Part shown: positions 10,384-21,584 of the stretch, piece after piece
Position numbering within the stretch: the stretch's first letter is position 1
Layout: each line of letters starts with the position of its first letter
Assembly: GCA_019748055.1 (NCBI GenBank)
Contig: JAIEQC010000002.1
Span: 59,752-123,751 of the forward strand
From: Caulobacteraceae bacterium
Lineage (GTDB): Bacteria > Pseudomonadota > Alphaproteobacteria > Caulobacterales > Caulobacteraceae
Direction of reading: 5' to 3'
Length of the DNA stretch: 64,000 bases
Translations under genes and position numbers: made by a program
The notes under the pieces: model-generated
Database searches by the model: none
Seen by the model: the letters and a program-made list of their open reading frames with translations, nothing else
Told to the model about the DNA's origin: nothing

Positions 10384-11369
10384 TGGCGATGCGTGGATGG
10401 CCCTTGATCAAGCTTCTGCCGACCAAGACGAACTTCAAGTTCGTGAAGTTCGCGCGGGCGTTCGGCATTCTGTCGGCGGTGCTGTGCGTCGCCTCGATCG
10501 TCGGCTGCTTCTATCCCGGCCTGAACATGGGCATCGACTTCCGCGGCGGGGCGTCGCTGGAGGTGTCGAAGCCCGCCGGACAGGTCATCCAGCTTGACCA
10601 GATCCGCAGCTCAGTCGGCGAGCTCGGACTGGGCGACGTCGGCGTCCAGGGGATCGCACGACGCGACAGCGGCGCGGTCGACGGGTCCACCGCCATCGTG
10701 CGGTTCCAAGTTCCGGAGGGCCAGGATCAGACCGAAGTCGTACAGCGCGTCGAAGCCGCGATCAGCGGCGCGGTCGGCCAGGTGACCTACTCCGACGTCG
10801 CCGTCGTCGGGTCCAAGGTGTCGAGCGAGCTCTTCATGTCGGGCATGCTGGCGCTGGGCGTCGCGACGCTCTTGATGTTCGCCTACATCTGGTTCCGCTT
10901 CGAGCCGCAGTTCGGCTTCGGGGCCATCGTCGGCCTGGTGCACGACGTCATCCTGACGTTCGGACTGATCGCCTTGATGCGGCTGGAGTTCAGCTTGAAC
11001 ATGGTCGCGGCGATCCTGACGGTCATCGGCTATTCGATGAACGACACCGTCGTGGTGTTCGACCGCCTGCGGGAGAACCTGCGCAAATACAAGACCATGC
11101 CGCTGCGCGACGTGATCGACCTGTCCATCAACGAGACGCTGAGCCGGACCATCGTGACGGGCGTGACCGCGATAATGGTGCTGGCCGTTCTGGCGATCTT
11201 CGGCGGCGAGGCCCTGTTCGGATTCTCGATCGCCCTGATGTTCGGCATCATCGTGGGTACCTATTCGTCGATCTACGTCGGCGCGCCGGTGATCCTGCTG
11301 TGGGGCGTCAAGCGTGGAGGCGAGGAAGATCCCACGCCCGTCAAGCTGGGCATGGCCAGCCGGCCGTAG
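10383..11369 (+). CDS. secF: Protein translocase subunit SecF
   Basis: A 328-residue SecF. It shows an N-terminal span (FGILSAVLCVASIVGCFYPG), the family sequence GLNMGIDFRGG, a short periplasmic domain, and a five-span C-terminal region with IGYSMNDTVVVFDRLREN, the SecF equivalent of the SecD motif. The ATG at 10383 overlaps the secD stop, so the two are probably made in fixed proportion. It is the last gene of the translocase block: a strong GC-rich hairpin starts 7 bases after its stop. Confidence 0.97.
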   Translation: MAMRGWPLIKLLPTKTNFKFVKFARAFGILSAVLCVASIVGCFYPGLNMGIDFRGGASLEVSKPAGQVIQLDQIRSSVGELGLGDVGVQGIARRDSGAVDGSTAIVRFQVPEGQDQTEVVQRVEAAISGAVGQVTYSDVAVVGSKVSSELFMSGMLALGVATLLMFAYIWFRFEPQFGFGAIVGLVHDVILTFGLIALMRLEFSLNMVAAILTVIGYSMNDTVVVFDRLRENLRKYKTMPLRDVIDLSINETLSRTIVTGVTAIMVLAVLAIFGGEALFGFSIALMFGIIVGTYSSIYVGAPVILLWGVKRGGEEDPTPVKLGMASRP

Positions 11370-11375
11370 CCTAAA

Positions 11376-11402
11376 TCTCCCTCCCCCTCGTGGGGAGGGA
11401 GA
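11376..11402. terminator. Perfect 11-bp GC-rich hairpin after secF
   Basis: The sequences TCTCCCTCCCC and GGGGAGGGAGA form a perfect 11-bp stem around the 5-base loop CTCGT. There is no T-run on either side, so it is not a classic intrinsic terminator. It may act as a transcript 3'-end stabiliser, a weak terminator or a dispersed palindromic (REP-like) element. No second copy was noticed in this window. Confidence 0.55.
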
Positions 11403-11440
11403 GGTAGAGTTCTCTCCTCGATTCCCGGGGGAGGGGCCTG

Positions 11441-12061
11441 ATGGGCAATCTGCTGTCGAACTTCCGCAACACCGTGACGCTGAGCCTCGCGCTGGCGGCA
11501 CTGATGATCTTCGCCTTCGGCCGGGTGTCCGGCGGCGGCTACGACCTGATCTTCTGGCAGGCCGTCGCACGGTGGGTGCACGTTGCGGCGGGCATCCTGT
11601 GGATCGGGCTGCTCTACTACTTCAACTTCGTGCAGATGCGGGTGATGCCCGCCATCCCGGCCGAACAGAAGCCGGCCGTGGGCAAGCACATCGCGCCGGA
11701 AGCCCTGTTCTGGTTCCGCTGGGCCGCGTTCGTGACCGTGCTGGCCGGTCTGGCGGTCCTGTATCTGCGGGGCAGCTCCTATGCCCATGAGGTGCTGACG
11801 TTCGGCCTCGTCGGCGGGCTGGTGCAGGGCGATCAGGCCTACATGCTGATGGGCATGGGCGTGTGGCTGGCGCTGGTGATGTTCCTGAACGTCTGGGGCG
11901 TGATCTGGCCGAACCAGAAGCGCGCGCTGGGCATCGTGCCGGCGGACGACGAGAAAAAGGCCCGCGCGGCGCGCACCGCGATGCTGGCCAGCCGGATCAA
12001 CCTGCTGCTCAGCTTTCCCATGCTGACGGCCATGGCGATGTACCAGACCCTGTTCGGGTGA
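11441..12061 (+). CDS. Membrane protein of the urate-oxidase N-terminal (PuuD-like) family, standalone
   Basis: A 206-residue integral membrane protein with about four spans. The sequence ARWVHVAAGILWIGLLYYFN with its conserved His, and WGVIWPNQKR later, match the membrane domain found at the N-terminus of PuuD-type urate hydroxylases. Those enzymes are about twice as long and carry a C-terminal cytochrome c domain; here no CxxCH motif exists, so only the membrane part is present. It is followed with a GTGA overlap by a squalene-synthase-like gene. I infer a heme- or redox-associated membrane role. Urate oxidation is not supported by anything else in the window. Confidence 0.72.
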   Translation: MGNLLSNFRNTVTLSLALAALMIFAFGRVSGGGYDLIFWQAVARWVHVAAGILWIGLLYYFNFVQMRVMPAIPAEQKPAVGKHIAPEALFWFRWAAFVTVLAGLAVLYLRGSSYAHEVLTFGLVGGLVQGDQAYMLMGMGVWLALVMFLNVWGVIWPNQKRALGIVPADDEKKARAARTAMLASRINLLLSFPMLTAMAMYQTLFG

Positions 12062-12681
12062 CGGACCTCGACGCCCAGGTCCGCGCCGCAGATACCGATC
12101 GGTGGCTGGCCAGCCGGTTCGTGTCGGATGTTCAGGCTCGCGCCGACCTGATCGCGCTGTACGCCTTCGAAGCCGAGCTGACGGCCATTCCCACGCGCGT
12201 CAGCCAGTCTCTGCTGGCCGAGATGCGCTACGCGTGGTGGCGCGAGCAGATGGACGGGGTCTTGGCCGGAACGCCGCGCAAGGGGCACCCGGTGCTGGAG
12301 GCCCTGGCGGGTGCGGTGGCGCGGCGCGGACTGGAGCGCGCGCCGCTGGACGCCCTGATCGAGGCCCACGTCGATCGCGCGCATGGGCGGCCGCACGATC
12401 TGGAGGCGCTGTTCGTGGGTCCGACGCAGGCGGCGGTTCGAGTGCTGGCCGGGCCGGGGCATGACGAGGCCGTGGCCCCGGCGGCGCGGGCCCGGGGTCT
12501 GACCCAGACCGGGCGGTTCGAGGAGGCGGCGGCGCTGCGGCGTGAGGCGAACGCGGCGCTGAAGGCCTTGCCGGTTCAGGCCTTCCCGGCCGTCTCCGCG
12601 GCGGCGCTGAGGTGGCCGGACGAACCGGATGCCGCGAAGCGGCTGCGCCTCACCTGGGCCAACCTGAGGGGACGGATATGA
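12058..12681 (+). CDS. Squalene/phytoene synthase-like protein, short and probably non-catalytic
   Basis: A 207-residue protein of the trans-isoprenyl diphosphate synthase (squalene/phytoene synthase) fold. It has DRWLASRFVSDVQARADLIA, then LYAFEAELTAI and AEMRYAWWREQMDG, the pattern of the NDUFAF6-like subgroup. Real synthases are about 270-300 residues with two Asp-rich magnesium sites; I cannot find a DxxxD motif at the expected places, so catalysis is doubtful. NDUFAF6 proteins help assemble respiratory complex I in mitochondria, and a related role here is inference. It starts with GTG at 12058 overlapping the previous stop (GTGA), and its own stop overlaps the next ATG (ATGA), so the three genes form one unit. 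Confidence 0.7.
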   Translation: MTDLDAQVRAADTDRWLASRFVSDVQARADLIALYAFEAELTAIPTRVSQSLLAEMRYAWWREQMDGVLAGTPRKGHPVLEALAGAVARRGLERAPLDALIEAHVDRAHGRPHDLEALFVGPTQAAVRVLAGPGHDEAVAPAARARGLTQTGRFEEAAALRREANAALKALPVQAFPAVSAAALRWPDEPDAAKRLRLTWANLRGRI

Positions 12682-13055
12682 CGTCGCAAGAGGTGTCCGC
12701 ATGGCTGGCCGGACAGACCGAGCAGAACCGGGCGGGCATCGAACGTCTGCGAGAGGTCGTGCGGTCGGTCGATGCGCCATGGGTCGAAACCGTCAAGTGG
12801 AATGCTCCCAACTTCGCCCTGGACGGTGAGGATCGGGTGACGCTCGGCGTTGAGCGGCGAGGCGGATGGCGCGTCGTTCTGCACAGGGGCGCGGCGGCGA
12901 AGGCCGACGGCTTCGCCTTCAGGGACGCGTCGGGACTGGCGAAATGGCCGTCGCCGGATCGCGGCGTGGTCGCCATCCGGGACCGCGCCGATCTGGATGA
13001 CAAGGCGACGGCGCTGGCGGAGCTGATCGGCCGCTGGGTCCGGGCCGCCGGCTAG
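12678..13055 (+). CDS. DUF1801 (YdhG-like) protein
   Basis: A 125-residue cytosolic protein with the DUF1801 pattern: an N-terminal helix ([20 protein letters not shown]), the hallmark [20 protein letters not shown], and a C-terminal [20 protein letters not shown]. The biochemical function of this family is not established. The ATG overlaps the stop of the squalene-synthase-like gene (ATGA), and its own stop overlaps the trmFO stop by four bases in convergent orientation. No signal peptide or membrane span is present. Confidence 0.82.
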   Translation: MTSQEVSAWLAGQTEQNRAGIERLREVVRSVDAPWVETVKWNAPNFALDGEDRVTLGVERRGGWRVVLHRGAAAKADGFAFRDASGLAKWPSPDRGVVAIRDRADLDDKATALAELIGRWVRAAG

Positions 13056-14440
13056 GCCTCCCGCCAGTTCTTCAGCGCCTCCAGTGCGCGCACGCTCATC
13101 AGACGCTTCTTGGCGCGCCCCCGATCCTTGGGCGGGATGCGTTTGCCGTCGGAGTCCACGCGGGGCGCTTCGAGCGGCGGCAGCAGGCCGTAGTTGACGT
13201 TCATGGGCTGGAACTTCGACCCCTCCAGGTGGCCGCCGGTGATGTGTTCGACCAGGGCGCCGATCGCCGTCTCGGGCGGGGGCGCCTCAAGGGGGCGGCC
13301 GAGGCGTTCGGCGGCGGCCAGGCGGCCGGCGAGCAGGCCGAGCGCGGCGCTTTCGACGTAGCCTTCCACGCCCGTCACCTGACCGGCGAAGCGCAGCCGG
13401 GGCAGGGCCTTCAGGCGCAACTGGCGGTCCAGCAGCTTCGGACTGTTGAGGAAGGTGTTGCGGTGCAGGCCGCCCAGGCGCGCGAACTGGGCGTTCTGCA
13501 GGCCGGGGATCATGCGGAAGATTTCGGCCTGCGCGCCGTGCTTAAGCTTGGTCTGGAAGCCGACCATGTTGAACAGGGTGCCCAGCGCGTTGTCCTGGCG
13601 CAGCTGGACGATGGCGTGGGGCTTGACCGTCGGGTCGCGCGGGTTGGTCAGGCCGACCGGCTTCATCGGGCCGTGGCGAAGGGTCTCGCGGCCCCGCTCG
13701 GCCATCACCTCGATGGGCAGGCAGCCGTCGAAATAGGGGACGTGCTCCCACTCCTTGAACTCGGCCTTGGGGCCGGCCAGCAGGGCGTCGATGAAGGCGT
13801 CGTATTGGGCCTTGTCCATCGGACAGTTGACGTACGCGGCGGCGTCTCCGCCGGGCCCGACCTTGTCATAGCGCGACTGGCGCCAGGCGACGTCGAAGTC
13901 GATCGAGTCGGCATGCACGATGGGGGCTATGGCGTCGAAGAAGCTGAGGCTCTCCTCGCCGGTCGCCTTCAGGATCGCGTCGGCCAGGGCGGGAGAGGTG
14001 AGGGGGCCGGTGGCCACGATCACGCTGTCCCAGTCCTCGGGCGGCAGGCCGGCGATCTCCTCCCCGACGACGGTGATCAGGGGGTGGTCCAGCAGGCGTT
14101 TCGTCACGGCGTCCGAGAAGCCCTCCCGGTCCACGGCCAGGGCGCCGCCGGCAGGTACTTGATGCGCATCGCCCGACGATATGATGATCGAGCCGAGTTC
14201 GCGCATCTCGGCATGAAGCAGGCCGACGGCATTGTATTCCCAGTCGTCCGACCGGAACGAGTTGGAGCAGACCAACTCGGCAAGGCCGTCGGTCTGGTGC
14301 GCGTCGGTCTTGACGCCGGCCCGGCGCATTTCGTGCAGGAACACCGGCACGCCGGCCTGGGCGATCTGCCAGGCGGCTTCGGAACCGGCCAGGCCGCCGC
14401 CGACGACGTGGATGGGGGCGGGAGAGGATGAAGCGCTCAT
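13052..14440 (-). CDS. trmFO: Methylenetetrahydrofolate--tRNA-(uracil-5-)-methyltransferase TrmFO
   Basis: A 462-residue flavoprotein that makes m5U54 in the tRNA T-loop using methylene-tetrahydrofolate. The N-terminal FAD-binding motif [16 protein letters not shown] is followed by [20 protein letters not shown] and [11 protein letters not shown], both typical of TrmFO, and later [11 protein letters not shown] near the C-terminus. TrmFO replaces the SAM-dependent TrmA found in gammaproteobacteria and is usual in alphaproteobacteria. It stands alone on the minus strand between two convergent or divergent neighbours. The start at 14440 ([15 protein letters not shown]) places the FAD motif near the N-terminus as expected. 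Confidence 0.95.
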   Translation of the reverse strand: MSASSSPAPIHVVGGGLAGSEAAWQIAQAGVPVFLHEMRRAGVKTDAHQTDGLAELVCSNSFRSDDWEYNAVGLLHAEMRELGSIIISSGDAHQVPAGGALAVDREGFSDAVTKRLLDHPLITVVGEEIAGLPPEDWDSVIVATGPLTSPALADAILKATGEESLSFFDAIAPIVHADSIDFDVAWRQSRYDKVGPGGDAAAYVNCPMDKAQYDAFIDALLAGPKAEFKEWEHVPYFDGCLPIEVMAERGRETLRHGPMKPVGLTNPRDPTVKPHAIVQLRQDNALGTLFNMVGFQTKLKHGAQAEIFRMIPGLQNAQFARLGGLHRNTFLNSPKLLDRQLRLKALPRLRFAGQVTGVEGYVESAALGLLAGRLAAAERLGRPLEAPPPETAIGALVEHITGGHLEGSKFQPMNVNYGLLPPLEAPRVDSDGKRIPPKDRGRAKKRLMSVRALEALKNWREA

Positions 14441-14538
14441 CGCGGCCTTCTAGCCACACCGGACCGGTTCGTCAGCCCGCCCGCTGGCCGCAGGGGTTTG
14501 GCGCGACTATGGTCCCGCCGCTTTCGGGGGACTGCACC

Positions 14539-15315
14539 ATGCGCGCGCCGGCGCCCGCACGACGATTTCGAGTGATGGACGCGCTGGCCGACGGCGTCCG
14601 GGCCGTGCCGGCCGTGTGGGCGCAGGCGTGGGGCGCCCTGATTTTTCTGATCGCGGCCCTGCTCGTCCGACAGGTCTTGCCCGACGACGGGTCCGCATGG
14701 GTGCTCGACGTCGCGGCGGGGCTGGCAGCCCTGATCGCCTGGACCGCCGCGAACCGTGTGGCGATCTTCGGGCGCGACTCGTTTCGACTCGGGCTGGGCC
14801 CGGCGGGGCTGCAGTTCGGCGCGGCTGAGCGGCACGTCGTGGCGGCGCTGCTGCTGAACCTGCTCTTCCTGTCGATGATTGGAGCCGTGCTGGCGCTGGT
14901 GGGGCTGGCGCTGTTCGGCGCGGCCGGGCTGGACGTCGAGGCGATCCGGGCGCGCGACTGGGCGGCTGTGGGCGCGCCGTGGAAGCTGGCGGCGTTGGGC
15001 CTCGTCGGCGCGGTGCTGATCGCCGTGCCGATGCTGCTGGTCGTCCGGCTGGCGCTGTTCAGCCAGGCGACCGTGGGACGCGGGCAGCCGGTGTCGCTGA
15101 ACACCCTCGGGATCGCGACGGGCAGTTTCTGGCGGCTGCTGATCCTGCTGACGATCGTGATCGCGCCTGTGGTCGTGACCCTGGGGTGGGGCGGGTCACC
15201 GGCTCCTGCAGTACTGGCTGCGCTATGGCTGCCGTTCGCCGCCGGCGCGCTGTCGTCGGCCTATCGGCGACTGGAATACTGGCGGGCCGATGACAGGAGC
15301 GAACCGGGCCGCTAG
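14539..15315 (+). CDS. Multi-span membrane protein, unrecognised
   Basis: A 258-residue hydrophobic protein with about six membrane spans, including WGALIFLIAALLVRQV, VAALLLNLLFLSMIGAVLAL and LAALGLVGAVLIAVPMLLVV. It begins [19 protein letters not shown], with a GGGGGA stretch upstream of the ATG at 14539; a longer in-frame version from 14428 would overlap trmFO and is rejected. The short N-terminal amphipathic stretch before the first span is also seen in the next gene (MTFSATEAAFEGFRVVRRKP), so the two may be diverged relatives. I recognise no functional motif. Confidence 0.78.
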   Translation: MRAPAPARRFRVMDALADGVRAVPAVWAQAWGALIFLIAALLVRQVLPDDGSAWVLDVAAGLAALIAWTAANRVAIFGRDSFRLGLGPAGLQFGAAERHVVAALLLNLLFLSMIGAVLALVGLALFGAAGLDVEAIRARDWAAVGAPWKLAALGLVGAVLIAVPMLLVVRLALFSQATVGRGQPVSLNTLGIATGSFWRLLILLTIVIAPVVVTLGWGGSPAPAVLAALWLPFAAGALSSAYRRLEYWRADDRSEPGR

Positions 15316-15348
15316 GCTTCGGGTCGGGCATCCCAAGGGGAGGGGACG

Positions 15349-16275
15349 ATGACGTTTTCGGCGACCGAGGCGGCGTTCGAGGGATTTCGCGTGGTGCGGC
15401 GCAAGCCGACGGCGCTGATCTGGTGGGCGGCGCTCTATTTCCTGCTGAGCGTGGCCAGTCTGGCGGCGATGGGCGCCAATGCCGACGCCTGGATCGAGTT
15501 CGTCCGCATCTCCGAGCAGATGGAACAGACGCCCGCGGGCCAGCCGCCGAGCCAGGAAGAGTTCATGGCGCTGTTCAACGCCATGTTCGGCGCCATCGCC
15601 AGCTTCGCCTGGCTGCTGCCGGTGCAACTCGTCGTCACCAGCGTCCTGACGGCGGCGATCGCGCGGGCCGTCACGCGGCCGGGTGAAAGCGCCTTCGGCT
15701 ACATGCGGCTGTCGATGGACGAGGTCCGCGTGTTCGTGGTGACGCTGGTGCTGGCGATCGTGCTGTTCGCCGTCTGGTGCGCGGCCATTCTGGGGGTCGG
15801 CGTCCTGATGGCGATCGCCTTCAGCATCGGCGAGGGTTGGGCCGGGCTGCTTGTGCTGGTCGGCATCGTGGCCGCGGTCGGGCTGATGATCTGGCTGATG
15901 GTGCGCTGGAGCCTGGCGGTGCCGATCACCGTCGCCGAGAAGCGCATGGCCTTCTTCGACTCCTTCGCCGTCACCAAGGGCCGGTTCTGGGGCCTGCTGG
16001 GGATGGCGATCCTGGCCGGGATCATGGCGATCGTGATCGGCCTGCTGTCGACCGTGGTCGTCGCGCCGCTGACGATGATGTCGGGAGTCAGCATGTTCGG
16101 CGGCATGAGCGGCGACGACCCGACCGCGATGCTGGAGGCCTATCGGACCTTCAACCCGTGGATGCTGGTCACCGCCCTGGTCAATGCGGTCGTCTATGGC
16201 CTGACGGTCGGCGTCGTCTATGCGCCCTTCGCGGCCGCCTATCGTGACATCAAGGGCGTGTCGGCGACGGGCTGA
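15349..16275 (+). CDS. Multi-span membrane protein, unrecognised, possible relative of its upstream neighbour
   Basis: A 308-residue integral membrane protein with about six spans. After an N-terminal amphipathic region (FRVVRRKPTALIWW) come spans such as ALYFLLSVASLAAM, VFVVTLVLAIVLFAVWC and LLVLVGIVAAVGLMIWL. The soluble-side sequence VRWSLAVPITVAEKRMAFFD followed by KGRFWGLLGMAI is similar in layout to LVVRLALFSQATV and GSFWRLLILL in the gene before it, which suggests duplication and divergence. An AGGGGAGG-like site precedes the ATG. It ends 15 bases from the convergent uvrA stop. Function unknown. Confidence 0.8.
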   Translation: MTFSATEAAFEGFRVVRRKPTALIWWAALYFLLSVASLAAMGANADAWIEFVRISEQMEQTPAGQPPSQEEFMALFNAMFGAIASFAWLLPVQLVVTSVLTAAIARAVTRPGESAFGYMRLSMDEVRVFVVTLVLAIVLFAVWCAAILGVGVLMAIAFSIGEGWAGLLVLVGIVAAVGLMIWLMVRWSLAVPITVAEKRMAFFDSFAVTKGRFWGLLGMAILAGIMAIVIGLLSTVVVAPLTMMSGVSMFGGMSGDDPTAMLEAYRTFNPWMLVTALVNAVVYGLTVGVVYAPFAAAYRDIKGVSATG

Positions 16276-16290
16276 TCCGCCGCCGCATCC

Positions 16291-19194
<2,904 letters not shown>

Positions 19195-19274
19195 GTGATC
19201 CGGGAACGCCGAGGGGCCGGAGGCGGGTCCGGCGCAACGGCGTCATATGGGGATCAATTCGCGAAGTTCAGCAA

Positions 19275-19289
19275 GAACGAAGTGCGAAC
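19275..19289 (-). promoter_or_regulatory. LexA (SOS) box upstream of uvrA
   Basis: On the minus strand the sequence GTTC-GCACTTC-GTTC is an exact match to the direct-repeat GTTC-N7-GTTC LexA site known from alphaproteobacteria. It lies 80 bases upstream of the uvrA ATG, in the only intergenic region that can hold the uvrA promoter. uvrA is a standard SOS gene, so family knowledge and position agree. Confidence 0.8.
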
Positions 19290-19342
19290 TGCGGCGCCGC
19301 ATGCGCGCCCTGCTGACACGGACTGGCAGCAGGTCGGCGGGA

Positions 19343-19750
19343 TCAGGGCAGGGCGAACTCGCCGGTCCGCAGGCTGATGCTGCACGCGTGCACGTCGCCG
19401 CGCCGCTCGCACCAGTCGGCGGCGAACAGGTCGCGCTCGATGCGGGTGGTGGAGCGGATCACGCGATCCCCGAGAACGACCTCCGAGTCCTGCGACGCCG
19501 CCCAGGGGCCCAGCGCCTCGAAGAAGGCACGGGCGGGTTCCCCGTCGCAGGTGAAGACGACGACGTGCACCTCGTCGTAGGCGTGGCCATAGCGGCCGGT
19601 GCGCGCGGCCTGGGCGATGCAGTCGGCGTAGAAGCGCGCGTTGGCGCTGGACGTGGTCGGGATCGGGGTGAAATCGGGAGGGGCAGACGGCGCCGGCGCC
19701 GTCGCGCACGCGGTCAGGGTCAGGGCCGCAAGGCAGGGCGTCAGGCGCAT
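19343..19750 (-). CDS. Small predicted lipoprotein, unrecognised
   Basis: A 135-residue protein with a short lipoprotein signal, MRLTPCLAALTLTACATAP (lipobox LTAC, lipidated Cys15), and a Pro/Ala-rich linker. The globular part contains four cysteines (ADCIAQ, FTCDGE, DWCERR, HACSIS), which could form two disulfides in the periplasm. A GGAGGAAG binding site lies 5 bases upstream of the ATG. A 9-bp perfect palindrome lies about 36-60 bases upstream and could be its operator. It is on the same strand as uvrA but separated by the uvrA promoter and LexA box. No family recognised. Confidence 0.75.
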   Translation of the reverse strand: MRLTPCLAALTLTACATAPAPSAPPDFTPIPTTSSANARFYADCIAQAARTGRYGHAYDEVHVVVFTCDGEPARAFFEALGPWAASQDSEVVLGDRVIRSTTRIERDLFAADWCERRGDVHACSISLRTGEFALP

Positions 19751-19785
19751 GTTTCTTCCTCCCGGCTCAGGCTTTCATGGGCGCG

Positions 19786-19810
19786 GCGAAATGACCATGC
19801 ATCATTTCGC
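19786..19810. promoter_or_regulatory. Perfect inverted repeat GCGAAATGA-N7-TCATTTCGC
   Basis: Nine-base arms GCGAAATGA (19786-19794) and TCATTTCGC (19802-19810) are exact reverse complements separated by CCATGCA. The element sits upstream of the minus-strand lipoprotein and of the possible plus-strand 39-residue ORF. Arm length, spacing and AT-rich arms resemble a dimeric repressor operator. No known consensus is recognised, and an RNA hairpin role is also possible. Confidence 0.45.
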
Positions 19811-19874
19811 TTGCGGGCGGGGCCTCGGGACCGCATCTTTAAGGCCTGAGAGCGTGCCGCAGGATGCGTCGAAG

Positions 19875-19994
19875 ATGATCGGACCGGTCGAAATCGCCTT
19901 GGGCATCGCCGCCGCCGGACTGGCGGGGGCATGGATCGCGGCCCAGCCCAAGCCGAAGCCGGTCCCCGTTCGCGCGCGTCGCCGTCGCCGCTGA
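19875..19994 (+). CDS. Possible 39-residue single-span basic peptide
   Basis: A short ORF encoding MIGPVEIALGIAAAGLAGAW, then a Pro/Lys/Arg tail ending in five consecutive arginines. The design is one hydrophobic helix plus a strongly basic tail, as in small inner-membrane peptides. An AGGA stretch lies about 11 bases upstream, longer spacing than ideal. It ends three bases before the convergent EAL gene. It may be a real small protein or chance coding, and only the hydrophobic-basic architecture argues for it. Confidence 0.33.
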   Translation: MIGPVEIALGIAAAGLAGAWIAAQPKPKPVPVRARRRRR

Positions 19995-19997
19995 GCC

Positions 19998-21584
19998 TCA
20001 GCCCCAGGCTTCCACAAGACCCAGACGTTTGGCCGTCGGAGCCTCCGGCAGCCTGAGCACCGGTTCCGGCTGGGCCCGGCCGAACAGCCAGCCCTGACCG
20101 AAGCGGACGCCGAGGTCGCGCAGCAGGCTCGCGGTCTCCTCCGTCTCGATCATCTCCGCGACCATCTCGACCTTCAGCGAGGCGCACAGCGCCGCCAGGT
20201 GCGCGATCAGCGTCGAGGCGCGCGGATCGCCGTCCAGCCGCTTCACGAAGGCGCCGTCGATCTTGACCATGTCGACCTTAAGCGCGCCCAGCCAGTCGAA
20301 CGAAGCCGCGCCGGCGCCGAAGTCGTCGATGCAGACCCGGATGCCCGCGCCGCGCAGCCAGGACAGGCGTCGGTTGGCGGCCTCCAGATCGGCCAGGGCC
20401 GCCGTCTCGGTCACCTCGACCATCAGGCGACGACGCACGGACGGGTCCGTCTGGGTCATGCGCAGCAGGCCCTGCACGTAGTCGTCGCCGGACAGCGACA
20501 GCGCCGAGGCGTTGATCGCGACCTGCAGGGTGCCGCCGCCGGGACGACGCAGCCGCGCGACGGCCTTCTCCGCCACCGCCAGATCGAACGCCTCCACCAG
20601 TCCCAGTTCCTCGGCCATGCGGATGATGGGCGCGGGACCGCCGCCGGCCCCGAACCGGGCCAACCCCTCGAAGTGGTGCACCGTCCGGGTGGAGAGATCG
20701 ACGATGGGTTGCCAGTGCAGCTCGAACTCGCGCGTCCGGACCATCTCGGCGAACCGGTCGGCCTCCTTCAGGGTCTGGCGCAGGTGATCGCCGAAGGCGC
20801 GCTCCGGCGCGACCAGTCCGCCGTCGCGCAGGCAGGCCTCGATGGTGAAGCGCAGGGCCCGGAGCGCGTTGACCGGCGCGGCGCCGGCGCTGAACGACAC
20901 CTCGGCCACGCGGACGTCCAGATCCACGCCCTCGGCCGCCGCAGCCGACCGCACGAGGGCCGAAAGATCCTCCCCGCCGTCGTCGCGCAGCAGGGCGTAA
21001 CGCTCCGGGCTGATGCGGGCGGCGGATCGGCTGTCCAGAGAGGCCGTCTGCAACGTCGCCTCCACCCGCTCGGCGACGGGGGAGGGCGCGGAGCCCAGGC
21101 CGGGCACGTCGACGAAGGCCAGATCGACCGCGCCTTCACGGCCGGGCGCGTCCAGTACTTCCCGAGCGCGATCGAGGAACTGCTGGGCCGACGCCAGGGG
21201 CGGCGTCTCCGGCAGGTCCAGCAGGAAGGGCGCGCCGTCCCACGTCAGGGCGCAGGAGGTGGCGGGAGCGAGGTCGGGCAGGCGGAAGGCGCGCAGCTGG
21301 GCGCGGCGGACCCGACCGTCGGAGCAAGGGAAGAGCAGGGAAAGCGGCGCGGACCGGACGCCCGGCGTCAGCTCGGCAAGCACCTTGTTCAGCTCGGCGC
21401 GGCTGGCGGGCCCCAGCACCTGGCCCAGCGCGCGCCCGCGCCATCTGGTCAGGGGTGTGTCCGTATCGGGTCCGGCCCCCGCGCAGAAGGCGACGGTCCC
21501 GTCCTCGGCGATTTCGATCAGGGCGTCGGCCGAGGCGAAGGCGAGGCCGAGCAGTCGGGACTTGGTCTGCATGACGGCCAGCAT
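19998..21584 (-). CDS. EAL-domain protein, probable cyclic-di-GMP phosphodiesterase
   Basis: A 528-residue protein with an N-terminal PAS-like segment (about residues 15-120; DALIEIAEDGTVAFCAGAG), a central region of about 120-270 lacking GGDEF motifs, and a C-terminal EAL domain. Catalytic positions visible: E306 in the EGLAR version of ExLxR, N358 (INAS), E390 and E393 (VEVTE), D420 and D421 (IDDFGAG), K441 (VKIDG), E477 in VAEMIE, and Q in FGQGWLFG. The usual AEGVE loop reads AEMIE. With metal ligands and the general base intact, hydrolysis of c-di-GMP is likely. It is close to flagellar genes, so a motility role is plausible inference. No signal peptide or membrane span is seen. The start could also be the Met five codons in. 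Confidence 0.85.
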   Translation of the reverse strand: MLAVMQTKSRLLGLAFASADALIEIAEDGTVAFCAGAGPDTDTPLTRWRGRALGQVLGPASRAELNKVLAELTPGVRSAPLSLLFPCSDGRVRRAQLRAFRLPDLAPATSCALTWDGAPFLLDLPETPPLASAQQFLDRAREVLDAPGREGAVDLAFVDVPGLGSAPSPVAERVEATLQTASLDSRSAARISPERYALLRDDGGEDLSALVRSAAAAEGVDLDVRVAEVSFSAGAAPVNALRALRFTIEACLRDGGLVAPERAFGDHLRQTLKEADRFAEMVRTREFELHWQPIVDLSTRTVHHFEGLARFGAGGGPAPIIRMAEELGLVEAFDLAVAEKAVARLRRPGGGTLQVAINASALSLSGDDYVQGLLRMTQTDPSVRRRLMVEVTETAALADLEAANRRLSWLRGAGIRVCIDDFGAGAASFDWLGALKVDMVKIDGAFVKRLDGDPRASTLIAHLAALCASLKVEMVAEMIETEETASLLRDLGVRFGQGWLFGRAQPEPVLRLPEAPTAKRLGLVEAWG

